A stretch of DNA of 64,000 bases from Streptomyces sp. YIM 130001 (GCF_003574445.1 NZ_KZ984549.1:62001-126000); one strand, 5' to 3'. Numbered from the stretch's first letter, positions 36,450 to 45,738 are shown. Numbers and translations are program-made. Notes: generated by a model not told the origin, from the sequence alone.

Positions 36450-36479
36450 TAGGGGCGGGGTGGTACCCGGCCCGGGGGG

Positions 36480-37730
36480 TCACTTGCCCATGACCAGGCC
36501 CTGCTTGCCGGCGCCGCGGCCGAGAACGACCTGCTGGATACGGTCGCGGATGCCGGCGAGGTCGGCGTCGCCGGCATCGCCGCCCAGGTTCGTCACGCGC
36601 CCCGCGTCCGGGTCGAACCCCATGGGCAGGAACTCGGCCCGGCGTACCGTCCAGCGTTCGCCGGGCTGCGCGGGCGGGGCGAAGGTGAAGCGGCCCATCG
36701 AGCTCTGGTTGCCGCGGGGGTCCTGCTCTCCGGCGTGATTGATCATGGCGCCCGCGATCTGGTCGCCCATGCCGTAGACCACCCAGGTCCCGTTGACTTT
36801 CTCGTAGGCCTGCGGGACGTGGGCGTGGGTGCCGATGATCAGGTCGATGTCGGGGCGGCCTTCGGTCTTGGCTGCGGTGAGCTGCTCGGCGAGGGCGAGT
36901 TGGCGGGCGTCCGGCTCGTCCTGCCACTCGGTGCCCCAGTGCGGGCTGACGACCACGACGTCGGCGCCTGCCCGCCGGGCCGCCTTGGCGTCGGCCACGA
37001 CCTTCTCGGCGTCCAGGCGGTTGACGGCCCAGGGCTGCCCGGCGGGCAGCGGGGCGCCGTTGGTGCCGTAGGTGTACGCCAGGTGGGCGACCTTGGCTCC
37101 GCCGGCGTCCATCAGGGCCGGGCGCTGGGCCTCGTTCGCCGAGCGGGCCGAACCGGTGTGCCGGACGCCCGCACCGTCCAGGGCGTCGAGGGTTCGGCGC
37201 ACGCCTGCGGCGCCGTCGTCCAGGGTGTGGTTGGACGCGGTGGAGCAGGAGTCGTATCCGGCATCGCCGAGAGCGGTCGCGACCTCGGGGGGCGATTTGA
37301 AGGTGGGGTAGCCGGTGTAGGCGCCGTTCTCGCCGTAGACGGTCTCCATGTGGCAGATCGCCACGTCGGCCTTCGAGACGACGGGCTTGGCTCCGGCGAG
37401 CATCGGGCGGAAGTCGTATCCGTCGCCGCCGGCGTCGACGGATGCGCGGCGGATGACCGAGTCGTGCGGCAGGACGTCACCGCTGGCGACCAGCGTGAAG
37501 CCGCCGGGGCGGCTGCCGTGTCCGCCCGCGGCGGACTGCGCCGGGCCGGGGGTCCGGGTGGCCTTGCCGCTTGCCTCCGGGGTCTTCGGAGCGGTTTGCG
37601 GGGCGCCGTCGTCCGTCGCGCAGGCCGTCGCGGCCGCGGCGAGGAGCAGGGCCGCGAGGGCGGCCCTGCCCCGGGGTGCACCACCTGGCCGGTCCTTGAT
37701 GTCCCCGTTGCCCGTGCTGCGCTGCGTCAT
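36480..37730 (-). CDS. CapA-family metallophosphatase-like lipoprotein
   Basis: A 416-residue exported lipoprotein with the lipobox at Cys37 (ATAC). The calcineurin-like fold of the CapA/PgsA family is shown by LVASGDVLPHDSVI, DVAICHMETVYGE, CSTASNHTLDDGA, VVVSPHWGTEW and GTHAHVPQAYEKV. Members of the family relate to poly-gamma-glutamate or capsule synthesis in bacilli; no pgsBC genes are present, so that role is not implied. The ATG at 37730 starts a standard signal peptide. Confidence 0.87.
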   Translation of the reverse strand: MTQRSTGNGDIKDRPGGAPRGRAALAALLLAAAATACATDDGAPQTAPKTPEASGKATRTPGPAQSAAGGHGSRPGGFTLVASGDVLPHDSVIRRASVDAGGDGYDFRPMLAGAKPVVSKADVAICHMETVYGENGAYTGYPTFKSPPEVATALGDAGYDSCSTASNHTLDDGAAGVRRTLDALDGAGVRHTGSARSANEAQRPALMDAGGAKVAHLAYTYGTNGAPLPAGQPWAVNRLDAEKVVADAKAARRAGADVVVVSPHWGTEWQDEPDARQLALAEQLTAAKTEGRPDIDLIIGTHAHVPQAYEKVNGTWVVYGMGDQIAGAMINHAGEQDPRGNQSSMGRFTFAPPAQPGERWTVRRAEFLPMGFDPDAGRVTNLGGDAGDADLAGIRDRIQQVVLGRGAGKQGLVMGK

Positions 37731-37955
37731 CGGCCAGTCTCCGTCGTTCGGGAATAGCGGCCGTACGAATTCACATTCGGGCATTTAAGGAGTCAAGCCG
37801 CAATACCGAGCAAGACACTCGAAATAGGATCTTCTACATCCAGTTGCGTGGCCGGTGGCCCGTTCGCCGCACCATTCGCCGACGGCTTCGACCGCCCGCC
37901 GCACACGGCTGCACGGCATATGTGCGCAGCCCGGCGGGTGCGCTGCCATACGGCC

Positions 37956-38528
37956 ATGACGACGGCGATCCAGGACCACGGCAGCACGCGCCCCGCGGGC
38001 CCACCGACGGGGCGCCACACGGAAGAACGGGTACTCGCCGAGCTGCAGCGCGAGCACGGTGCCGCACTGTTCACGTTCCTGCTCCGGCTCACCAGCGGGG
38101 ACCGGCAGCGCGCCGAGGATCTCGTACAGGAGACTCTGCTGCGCGTCTGGCAGCACCCGGAAGCACTGGCTCCGGAAAACGGCTCGGTACGGCCCTGGCT
38201 CTTCACGGTCGGCCGCCGGCTCGCGATCGACGCACGGCGCGCGCGGCTCTCCCGCCCCACCGAGGTCGACGGCGCGTCCCTTGACCGCACGCCTGCCTGC
38301 GCCGACCACGCGGAGCGATCGGCAGCGGTCCTCGATGTACGCGACGCCGTACAAACCCTCAGCCCGGAGCATCGGGCCGTCCTCCATCAGGTGTACTTCC
38401 GCGATGCGAGCACCGCGGAGGCGGCCGCCGCTCTGGACATCCCGCCGGGTACCGTGAAGTCCCGTGCGTACTACGCGTTGCGCGCACTGCGACGAGTTCT
38501 CCCGGGTTACTCGGGCGACCTGCATTGA
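37956..38528 (+). CDS. ECF-type RNA polymerase sigma factor
   Basis: A 190-residue sigma-70 family protein with region 2 (TFLLRLTSGDRQRAEDLVQETLLRVWQHPEAL, about residues 38-75) and region 4 (LSPEHRAVLHQVYFRDASTAEAAAALDIPPGTVKSRAYYALRAL). It resembles the SigK/SigL branch of ECF factors. Such genes normally precede a zinc-type anti-sigma gene, but the next gene is an unrelated 172-residue protein. The ATG at 37956 gives the family length; upstream in-frame starts would add an unlike N-terminus. Confidence 0.87.
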   Translation: MTTAIQDHGSTRPAGPPTGRHTEERVLAELQREHGAALFTFLLRLTSGDRQRAEDLVQETLLRVWQHPEALAPENGSVRPWLFTVGRRLAIDARRARLSRPTEVDGASLDRTPACADHAERSAAVLDVRDAVQTLSPEHRAVLHQVYFRDASTAEAAAALDIPPGTVKSRAYYALRALRRVLPGYSGDLH

Positions 38529-38669
38529 AACCGGCCACCGGGTCAAGCCTCCGCAAAGTCCCTTGCTCGCCGCCCCGTTGAGTAATCGGCTGATCCCAGC
38601 CGTTTACTCGGGTGAGGGCCGGAACCCTCGTCCGCACACGGACTGGAGGGGCCGGAGGAAGGGTGCACG

Positions 38670-39188
38670 ATGCAGCACACGAACAGAGACGGCGCCGGCG
38701 GACCCGGCGAACTGACCGTGCCGATGGCGTGGTTGTACGCCGAGTACATCGCCGAGGAGCTGCTGCGCACCGGCGATCTGATGCCGCCCACGTCCTTCGA
38801 GTACCGCGCGGGGCGCGAGGCGCTGGCCCTGACCATCTTCCTGTCCGACGCCGAGGGCGAGTTGGCGGGCATCCGGGTCATCACCCAGCTGGACACCTGG
38901 CTCTCCCTGACGGCGTACGACCGCCCGTGGCAGGACTGGGTACGCGAGCGCCTGGACGTGCTGGAGGCCGAGGCCGCCACGACCGGTGGCGCCGAGCCCG
39001 ATCTCGCGCTCGCACAGGCCGCCTGGCGCTGGCTCGAGGAGACGGAGCTGCTCGCGCCCGACCTGGACGCCGTACTCCACGAGGGCGGTCCGCAGCCCGA
39101 CGAGGAGGAGGCGGAGGAGTCGCACGTGTGGACGCCCGCATGGCAACTGGGGCTCCCCCTGGGCCACTTGGCGATCCATCTGTTCTGA
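38670..39188 (+). CDS. Unrecognised acidic protein
   Basis: A 172-residue soluble protein that I do not recognise. It is acidic and helix-rich, with several Trp residues and an acidic patch near the end (PDEEEAEESHVW). It has no signal peptide, membrane segment or obvious active-site motif. AGGAAGGGT lies upstream of the ATG. It follows the sigma-factor gene by 141 bases and does not look like an anti-sigma factor (no zinc HxxxCxxC). Confidence 0.7.
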   Translation: MQHTNRDGAGGPGELTVPMAWLYAEYIAEELLRTGDLMPPTSFEYRAGREALALTIFLSDAEGELAGIRVITQLDTWLSLTAYDRPWQDWVRERLDVLEAEAATTGGAEPDLALAQAAWRWLEETELLAPDLDAVLHEGGPQPDEEEAEESHVWTPAWQLGLPLGHLAIHLF

Positions 39189-39219
39189 CACCGGCTCTGC
39201 GCCGCGACCGGACGCCCCG

Positions 39220-40431
39220 TCAGCCGTCCTGGTGCGAGGACGGTGAAGAGTGCACGCCCGCACGGTACTTGGGGATCCTGACGGTGATCTTCATGCCCGC
39301 CCCGCGCCCGGTCTCGATGACCAGTCCGTAGGCATCGCCGAAGACGGTCCGCAGCCGCTCGTCGACGTTCGACAGGCCGATGCCCGCGGTGGGCCCGCCC
39401 TCGCCCCGCAGGATGCGGCGCAGCCGCTCAGGCACCATGCCCACCCCGTCGTCCTCGATGACGACCAGCGCCTCCGCCCCCGCGTCCTCCGCCCGGATGG
39501 TGATACGGCTGCGGGTGACGGCACCTTCGAGGCCGTGCTTCACGGCGTTCTCCACCAGCGGCTGCAGACACAGGAACGGCAGCGCGACCGGCAGCACTTC
39601 GGGGGCCACCTGCAGCGTCACGGAGAGCCGCTCGCCGAAGCGGGCCCGTACCAGGGCCAGATACTGGTCGATCGAGTGCAACTCGTCGGCGAGAGTGGTG
39701 AAGTCGCCGTGCGTCCGGAACGAGTAGCGGGTGAAGTCGGCGAATTCCAGAAGCAGTTCGCGTGCCCGCTCCGGGTCGGTGCGGACGAAGGACGCGATCG
39801 CCGCGAGCGAGTTGAACACGAAATGCGGTGAGATCTGCGCCCGCAGGGCCTTGATCTCCGCCTCGATGACCCGGGTGCGCGAGCGGTCGAGCTCGGCCAG
39901 TTCCAGCTGTACGGACACCCAGCGGGCGACTTCCTCGGTGGCTCTGGCCAGCACGGCCGACTCCCGTGGCGCGTAGGCGACCAGGGCGCCGAGCACCCGG
40001 TGGTCGACGATGATCGGCGCGGCCACCCCCCACCGGCGTGGGCAGTCGAGGTCACCGCAGGAGCAGTCGAAGGCGGCGCCCCGTCCGGAGTCGAGCAGGG
40101 TGGAGAGCTGGTCCATGACCGGGTCGCCGTGCTGGTCTCCCGTGCCGTCCCAGGCGAGGACGACGCTCCGGTTGGTCAGGCAGAGGGCGTCGGTGCCGAG
40201 CAGCGTGCGCAGCCGGCCCGCCGCCTTGCGCGCGGTGTCCTCGGTCAGCCCGGCGCGCAGCGGCGGCGCGGCGAGCGAGGCGGTGTGCAGGGTCTCGAAC
40301 GTGGCGCGCTCGACGGGCGTGCCGACGTCGCTGTGTCCCGCGGGGTGGGCGGTACGGCGGCCGAGCAGGAAGCCGCCCGCGAGGAGCAGCGGGCACAGGG
40401 CGAGCAGCACGGCAGCCGCGGTGCCGGTCAT
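39220..40431 (-). CDS. LytS-type sensor histidine kinase
   Basis: A 403-residue kinase: one N-terminal membrane helix (about 5-25), a GAF-like domain (about 60-180), the PF06580 histidine-kinase domain with QISPHFVFNSL (phospho-acceptor His203), and a HATPase with ENAVKHG, DDGVGM and GIGLSN. The GAF-like part holds a Cys cluster, CSCGDLDCPRRWG (Cys123, 125 and 130), that might bind a metal or sense redox. Its ATG overlaps the symporter stop (ATGA), so they are co-translated. Its partner is the LytTR regulator at 42729-43493. Confidence 0.88.
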   Translation of the reverse strand: MTGTAAAVLLALCPLLLAGGFLLGRRTAHPAGHSDVGTPVERATFETLHTASLAAPPLRAGLTEDTARKAAGRLRTLLGTDALCLTNRSVVLAWDGTGDQHGDPVMDQLSTLLDSGRGAAFDCSCGDLDCPRRWGVAAPIIVDHRVLGALVAYAPRESAVLARATEEVARWVSVQLELAELDRSRTRVIEAEIKALRAQISPHFVFNSLAAIASFVRTDPERARELLLEFADFTRYSFRTHGDFTTLADELHSIDQYLALVRARFGERLSVTLQVAPEVLPVALPFLCLQPLVENAVKHGLEGAVTRSRITIRAEDAGAEALVVIEDDGVGMVPERLRRILRGEGGPTAGIGLSNVDERLRTVFGDAYGLVIETGRGAGMKITVRIPKYRAGVHSSPSSHQDG

Positions 40432-42206
40432 CGGGCCCTCCGTTCGGCGGCGGGCGCGGCCGCCGGGGCGGCGCCGTCGGCTCCCTCGGCCGCGGCGGCG
40501 GTCTCCTGGACGCTGAGCGACTCGGGCAGGTGCAGCCGGGTCATGGTGGCGCTGGTGTGCGGCGGGACGCTGGAGCGGGTGGCCAGGGAGACGAGCACCA
40601 TGGCGAGGAAGCCGACCGGCACGGACCAGACCGCGGGCCAGGCGAGCAGGGTGTGCAGCCAGCCGGATCCGGCCAGGCCGGTGACCGTCAGCGTGACGGC
40701 GACCAGCGCCGAGCCGCCGCCGAGGAGCAGGCCCGCGAGGGCACCGGGCGGGGTGAGTCCGCGCCACCAGATGCCGAGGACGAGCAGCGGGCAGAAGGAC
40801 GATGCGGATACGGCGAACGCCATGCCCACGGCGTCCGCCACCGGCACTCCGGTGACGAGCAGCGCTCCGGCCAGCGGCACGAGCATGGCCAGTGCGGTGG
40901 CCAGACGGAAGTGGCGCACTCCGCGGGACGGCAGCACGTCCTGCGTGAGGACTCCGGCGACCGCCATGGTGAGGCCGGAGGCCGTGGACAGGAAGGCGGC
41001 GAAGGCACCTCCGGCGATCAGGGCACCCAGGAGGTCGCCGCCGATCCCGGAGACGAGTCGTTCGGGCATCAACAGGACTGCTGCGTCCGCCTGTTGGCTA
41101 AGGCTGAGCTCGGGGGCGTACATCCGGCCGAGTGCCCCGTACAGCGGTGGCAGCAGGTAGAAGGCGCCGATCAGGCCGAGTACGACGACGGTGGTGCGGC
41201 GTGCGGCACGGCCGTTGGGGCTGGTGTAGAAGCGGACGACGACGTGCGGGAGGCCCATGGTGCCGAGGAAGGTGGCGACGATCAGCCCGTACGTGGCGTA
41301 CAGCGGATGGTCGGCGCGGCTGGTGGCGAGCGGCTGGCTGACACTGTCGGCGGATCCCGGCTCGCGGCGCGGCACTTCACCGCCCTCGGGGAAGGTGAGC
41401 CGGGTGCCGCCCGCGATGCGATGCGTGCCCTCGTCGAGGTGCACCGTGTCGCCTTCGTGCCGGCGGTCGTCCACGACGCCGTCGGCGCGGACGGTGAGCG
41501 GTGCACCGAGTTTCATGTCGACCGTGTCCTGGATGCGGACGGTGCGCTGTTCGCGGAAGCGGGCGGGCTCGTCGAACTCGGTGCCGGGACTGCCCTCGCC
41601 CTGCCAGGCGAGCACCAGGAACAGGGCGGGTACGAGGAGTGCGGTGAGCTTGAGCCAGTACTGGAAGGCCTGGACGAAGGTGATGCTGCGCATGCCGCCG
41701 GCCGCGACCGAGACGACCACCACCACCGCCACGAGAGTGCCACCGAACCAACGCGGCGCCCCGGTGAGAATCTCCAACGTCAGCCCCGCGCCCTGTAGTT
41801 GGGGCGTGAGATACAGCCAGCCGACTCCCACGACCAGCATGCTCACCAACAGCCGGACCTGCCGTGATTCGAGGCGGCCCTCGGCGAAGTCTGGGAGGGT
41901 GTAGGCGCCGGACCGGCGCAGGGGCGCGGCGACGAAGACGAGCAGGACGAGGTATCCGGCCGTGTATCCGACCGGGTACCAGAGCATGTCGGGGCCGTGC
42001 AGCAGGAGCAGGCCCGCGATGCCGAGGAAGGATGCGGCGGAGAGGTACTCGCCGCTGATGGCGGCCGCGTTGAGGCGGGGGCCGACGGTCCGCGAGGCGA
42101 CGTAGAAGTCCGAGGTGGTGCGCGAGATGCGCAGGCCGAAGCCGCCGATGAGGACGGTGGCGAGGACCACGAGGGCGACCGCGGTGATCGCGTACGACTG
42201 CGGCAC
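40428..42206 (-). CDS. Sodium:solute symporter (acetate/pyruvate type)
   Basis: A 592-residue SSS-family transporter with about 13 predicted helices, closest in layout to ActP/MctC monocarboxylate symporters. SRTVGPRLNAAAISGEYLSAASFLGI carries the Na+ and substrate region of helices 1-2, and LSTASGLTMAVAGVL the helix 8 region. An unusual soluble stretch of about 100 residues (FDEPARFREQRTVRIQD to SRADHPLYATY) interrupts the middle. The GTG at 42206 follows GGAAGG by a good distance. It lies between a DUF485 gene and the kinase gene. Confidence 0.88.
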   Translation of the reverse strand: MPQSYAITAVALVVLATVLIGGFGLRISRTTSDFYVASRTVGPRLNAAAISGEYLSAASFLGIAGLLLLHGPDMLWYPVGYTAGYLVLLVFVAAPLRRSGAYTLPDFAEGRLESRQVRLLVSMLVVGVGWLYLTPQLQGAGLTLEILTGAPRWFGGTLVAVVVVVSVAAGGMRSITFVQAFQYWLKLTALLVPALFLVLAWQGEGSPGTEFDEPARFREQRTVRIQDTVDMKLGAPLTVRADGVVDDRRHEGDTVHLDEGTHRIAGGTRLTFPEGGEVPRREPGSADSVSQPLATSRADHPLYATYGLIVATFLGTMGLPHVVVRFYTSPNGRAARRTTVVVLGLIGAFYLLPPLYGALGRMYAPELSLSQQADAAVLLMPERLVSGIGGDLLGALIAGGAFAAFLSTASGLTMAVAGVLTQDVLPSRGVRHFRLATALAMLVPLAGALLVTGVPVADAVGMAFAVSASSFCPLLVLGIWWRGLTPPGALAGLLLGGGSALVAVTLTVTGLAGSGWLHTLLAWPAVWSVPVGFLAMVLVSLATRSSVPPHTSATMTRLHLPESLSVQETAAAAEGADGAAPAAAPAAERRAR

Positions 42207-42211
42207 GACGG

Positions 42212-42616
42212 TCAGTCGCCTTCCGCCGGCCCGGCCGGGCGGCCGGACGCCTGCTCGGGTCCGTGCACCCCGTGCACCAGGCGGGCGAAGTCGCTCTCGT
42301 TGCGCTCGGCTCGGTGCACGTACCACCAGGCGATGCCGACCAGGACCGGGTAGCAGGCGAAGCCGAGGACGATCCAGACCACGGAGGCGTTGCCGAGGGC
42401 GTCGAAGAACAGGGGCAGTGTCACGACGGTGAGCGCCAGGAAGCCGAACGCGGTGAGCCCTGCCCGGAGTTGACTGCGCATCAGGGACCGGACATAGGCG
42501 GCGCCGAGTGTGGTCTGTTCGTCGATCTCGGACTGGGTCGGGTGCCCGGGCAGCCGGTGCACCCGGCGCGGCTCCCCGGTCACCACCTCACGTCGGGGCG
42601 CTGGCTCTGCGGACAC
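42212..42616 (-). CDS. DUF485 membrane protein
   Basis: A 134-residue protein with two membrane helices (LTAFGFLALTVVTLPLFF and VWIVLGFACYPVLVGIAWWYV), the DUF485 pattern that accompanies acetate-type symporters (YjcH with ActP in E. coli). It ends five bases before the symporter start. The GTG at 42616 is preferred because TACACT lies seven bases upstream (leaderless form); an in-frame ATG at 42637 would add seven residues and has no ribosome site. Confidence 0.83.
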   Translation of the reverse strand: MSAEPAPRREVVTGEPRRVHRLPGHPTQSEIDEQTTLGAAYVRSLMRSQLRAGLTAFGFLALTVVTLPLFFDALGNASVVWIVLGFACYPVLVGIAWWYVHRAERNESDFARLVHGVHGPEQASGRPAGPAEGD

Positions 42617-42623
42617 GGCCAGG

Positions 42624-42629
42624 AGTGTA
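42624..42629 (-). promoter_or_regulatory. Possible leaderless -10 element for the DUF485-symporter-kinase operon
   Basis: Reading the minus strand, TACACT ends seven bases before the GTG start at 42616. No ribosome site is present between them. Confidence 0.4.
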
Positions 42630-42728
42630 CGGGGCATCCCGGCTGCGGCGGAAGGCCTGGCCCATAACGAACGGGCTGGTCAGCGGGCGGTCGGCGGCCG
42701 TTCGCCGCAGGCGCTCGGGGTGGCCGGG

Positions 42729-43493
42729 TCAGGTGCCGCTGGGGCGCATGAGGAGCTCCCGCAGCCGTGGGGCGTGGCGCCGGGACACGGCGAGTTCCGC
42801 GTCGCCTATCCGGACGCTCATACTGCCCGCGTCCAGGCGGAGTTCGTCGATACGGTGCAGGGCGACCAGATGACGCCGGTGGATGCGTACGAAGCCGTGC
42901 TGCTGCCAGCGTTCCTCGAGCGTGGCGAGCGGCACCCGCACCAGGTGGCTCTCCTCGCCGGTGTGCAGTCGGGCGTAGTCGCCCTGCGCCTCGGCGTAGG
43001 CGATGTCGGACACGGCCACGATCCGGGTCACGCCACCGAGTTCCACGGGAATGCTCTCGACGGTGGTGGCGGGTACCGGGCGCACGGCCCGGGTCTCGCG
43101 CGCGTCGACCTGTTCGGCGACGCGGCGTACCGCCTCGGCGAGCCGCTCCGTGCGGACCGGCTTGAGCACGTAGTCGACGGCCTTGAGGTCGAAGGCCTGC
43201 ACGGCGAAGTCCTCGTGCGCGGTGACGAAGACGATCAGCGGCGGGCTGGCGAATCCGGCGATCAGCCGGGCGACGTCGAGTCCGGTGAGGCCCGCCATCT
43301 GGATGTCGAGGAAGAGTACGTCGACGGTGTCGGCGCTGTCGGGACCCGCCTCGAGCGCCCGGCCGATACGGCGCAGGGCCTGGTTGGCGTCCGTGGCCCC
43401 CTCGGCACTGCCGATCCGTGGATCGGCGCGCAGCAGGTAGAGCAGCTCGGCGAGGGCGGGTTCTTCGTCGTCGACGGCCAGTACGCGCAGCAT
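42729..43493 (-). CDS. LytTR-type response regulator
   Basis: A 254-residue regulator: a receiver domain (1-120) with VLAVDDEEPALAE and phospho-acceptor Asp63 in FLDIQMAGL, and a LytTR DNA-binding domain (about 145-250; IAYAEAQGDYARLHTGEESHLVRVPLATLEERW, FVRIHRRHLVAL). It is 113 bases upstream of the DUF485-symporter-kinase operon on the same strand. The pattern is like the pyruvate-sensing BtsSR and YpdAB systems of E. coli, which control a transporter. Confidence 0.9.
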   Translation of the reverse strand: MLRVLAVDDEEPALAELLYLLRADPRIGSAEGATDANQALRRIGRALEAGPDSADTVDVLFLDIQMAGLTGLDVARLIAGFASPPLIVFVTAHEDFAVQAFDLKAVDYVLKPVRTERLAEAVRRVAEQVDARETRAVRPVPATTVESIPVELGGVTRIVAVSDIAYAEAQGDYARLHTGEESHLVRVPLATLEERWQQHGFVRIHRRHLVALHRIDELRLDAGSMSVRIGDAELAVSRRHAPRLRELLMRPSGT

Positions 43494-43552
43494 GCGGCTG
43501 GAGTGTATGTGGTCGGCAGTCCCCGGCCAATGCTGGTGGGCGTGGAGCGGAT

Positions 43553-43600
43553 GAGCGGTGCCTGACCGCCTGCCGCGAGCGGTGCCTGACCGCCTGCCTC
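43553..43600. repeat. Two-copy tandem repeat, 24-bp unit
   Basis: GAGCGGTGCCTGACCGCC and four following bases occur at 43553 and again at 43577 with only one base different near the end. It fills the gap between the LytTR gene and the SpoIIE phosphatase gene. Confidence 0.65.
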
Positions 43601-43616
43601 GCGCGGGGCCCGCGCC

Positions 43617-45680
43617 TCAGCGCGCCGGAATCGTGAACTCGCACCACACGCATTTCCCGGACCCCCGCGACTCCACGCCCCACACCTCCGCGAGCTGGTC
43701 CACCAGCAGCAGCCCACGGCCCGACACTCCCGACTCCCCCGCTTCGCGCCGCCGGGGCAAGGCACTGGAGGTGTCCTCCACCTCGATGCGCAGCCGGCGT
43801 TCGGCCCCGGCGAGCACCCGCAGCGTGACGATGGCGGCACCTTCCGTGTGTATCAGCGCGTTGGTGATGAGTTCGTCCGCGACCAGTTCGATCTCGTCCG
43901 CGCTCTCGCCCGCACCCCAGGCGCGAACCGCGGCGCGGATCATGTGCCGGGCCTCGGTGAGCGCCTCGGGGTCGGTGGGACCGACGTGCTGCTGCAGCCG
44001 TCCGCCGGACTGCGGTGCGTCGGTCAGGCGGCGGCGCAGGAGCAGCAGCGCGGCGTCGTCGAGCCCAGAGGCCGCCTCGTCCGAGCCGCACAGGAGGTCC
44101 GCCAGTTCCGTCAGGTCCGCGGGGCCGGAGCCCACCAGCGAGGTCAGTCGCTGCAGACCGTCGTCCAGGTCGGCACCCGGCTCCTCGACAAGACCGTCCG
44201 TGCACATCACCAGGGTCTGCCCGGGGTCGAGCTCCACGGTCGTCACCGGGTACTCGAGCCGGCCGAACTCGGCGGAGAGGCCGAGCGGCATGGCGCCGTC
44301 CACGGGCAGCCGACGGCAGCCGCCGTCCGTGCCGCGCAGCAGCGGATCGATGTGTCCGGCCCGGACGAACTGCACGACTCCGGTGGAGAGTTCGGCCTCG
44401 GCGTACAGGCACGTTGCGAAGCGGTCGGTGTCGAGCTCGTGCAGGAAGGTGGAGGCCCGGGCCATCACGGTCGCCGGGTTGTGGCCCTCGGCGGCGTACG
44501 CCTTGAGGACGATGCGCAGCTGTCCCATGACGGCGGCCGCGTGGGTGTCGTGCCCCTGGACGTCGCCGATGACGGCTCCGACCTTGCCGCCGGGCAGGGG
44601 GATGACGTCGTACCAGTCACCGCCGACGTCCCTCCCCTCCCGGGCCGAGCGGTAGCGCACCGCGATGTCCGCGCCGGGGACGTCCGGGATGGTGCGGGGC
44701 AGCATCGCCTGCTGGAGGCCCTGCGCCAGGTCCTTCTCCTGCTCGAAGAGCATCGCGCGCTGCAGGCTCTGGGCGATGGAGCTGCAGAGCGCGACCAGCA
44801 GCGTCCGCTCCTCGGGTGTGAAGCCGGTCTTCCCGGTGTAGAGGAGTCCGATCGCGCCTATGGGTCTCGCCTGGGCGATCAGCGGCAGATACGCGGCGGC
44901 GGTGATCTCCAGGTGGGCGATGTGCGGCCACAGGATCGGGTACGACTCGGCGAAGTCGTCGCTGCTCTCGATGAACCGCGGCGCCATGGTGCGCACCACG
45001 TCACCCATCGGGTACGGCTCCTCGATACGGGTGATCGCGGTCCCCTCCACGTAGGCACCCTGCGGCCCGTCTGCGACGAGGCGGATCCTGCCGGACTCCA
45101 CGAGGCCGACGACCAGGCTGGCCGGGCCGAAGCGGGAGATGCCCTGCGCGTCGCTGAGCACGTCGATGACGTCCTGCACGGTACGGGCGTGGGCGAGGGC
45201 GGCCGCGGTCGCCTGGACGACGCTGGTGTGGCGGCGGCGCTGGGCGTCCGTCTCCAGCCGGGCCTCGGTGTCGCTGAGCTCCTGGGTGGCGTCCCGGACG
45301 ATGCCGATGATGCGGCGCGGGACTCCGGCGTCGTCGCGGCGGATGCAGCCCTGGGTGTGGGTCCACCGCAGAGTTCCGTCCCGCCGGCGGACGCGGAAGT
45401 ACGCGCCGTAGTTCTCGCTCCCGTTCTTCAGGGCGCGGGACACCATGCCGTCCAGACGGTGCCCGTCGGCCGGCGGCACGCGGTCGGCCAGGGACAGCGG
45501 GCGTCCGTCGTACTCCTCCTCGGTGAGGTCGAAGATCTCGCGTGCCTGGGCGTCGATGTGCATGAGACCTGTGACGAGGTCCCAGTCGAAGGTGCCCATC
45601 CGGTTGAGCGCCAGGATCGGATCCGGGTCCAGGGGCCAGTCGTCCGGGAATGCCAGGGCGCTCGCTCCCCGATCAACCAT
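43617..45680 (-). CDS. PAS-GAF-SpoIIE phosphatase with C-terminal kinase domain
   Basis: A 687-residue cytoplasmic protein: PAS (about 22-135), GAF (about 155-315), SpoIIE-type PP2C phosphatase (about 340-550; DVGGDWYDV at 351-359, IGDVQGHD at 371-378) and an RsbW-like HATPase (from about 560; VADELITNALIHT, GRGLLLVDQLAEVWG). Such proteins dephosphorylate anti-sigma antagonists and may phosphorylate them too, a partner-switching design common in Streptomyces. No antagonist gene is adjacent. A hairpin lies upstream. Confidence 0.9.
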   Translation of the reverse strand: MVDRGASALAFPDDWPLDPDPILALNRMGTFDWDLVTGLMHIDAQAREIFDLTEEEYDGRPLSLADRVPPADGHRLDGMVSRALKNGSENYGAYFRVRRRDGTLRWTHTQGCIRRDDAGVPRRIIGIVRDATQELSDTEARLETDAQRRRHTSVVQATAAALAHARTVQDVIDVLSDAQGISRFGPASLVVGLVESGRIRLVADGPQGAYVEGTAITRIEEPYPMGDVVRTMAPRFIESSDDFAESYPILWPHIAHLEITAAAYLPLIAQARPIGAIGLLYTGKTGFTPEERTLLVALCSSIAQSLQRAMLFEQEKDLAQGLQQAMLPRTIPDVPGADIAVRYRSAREGRDVGGDWYDVIPLPGGKVGAVIGDVQGHDTHAAAVMGQLRIVLKAYAAEGHNPATVMARASTFLHELDTDRFATCLYAEAELSTGVVQFVRAGHIDPLLRGTDGGCRRLPVDGAMPLGLSAEFGRLEYPVTTVELDPGQTLVMCTDGLVEEPGADLDDGLQRLTSLVGSGPADLTELADLLCGSDEAASGLDDAALLLLRRRLTDAPQSGGRLQQHVGPTDPEALTEARHMIRAAVRAWGAGESADEIELVADELITNALIHTEGAAIVTLRVLAGAERRLRIEVEDTSSALPRRREAGESGVSGRGLLLVDQLAEVWGVESRGSGKCVWCEFTIPAR

Positions 45681-45738
45681 GTGGCCACCTTGCCACCATT
45701 CGTACCCTTTTTCGACATTTGCCGATGTTGGAGACAGT

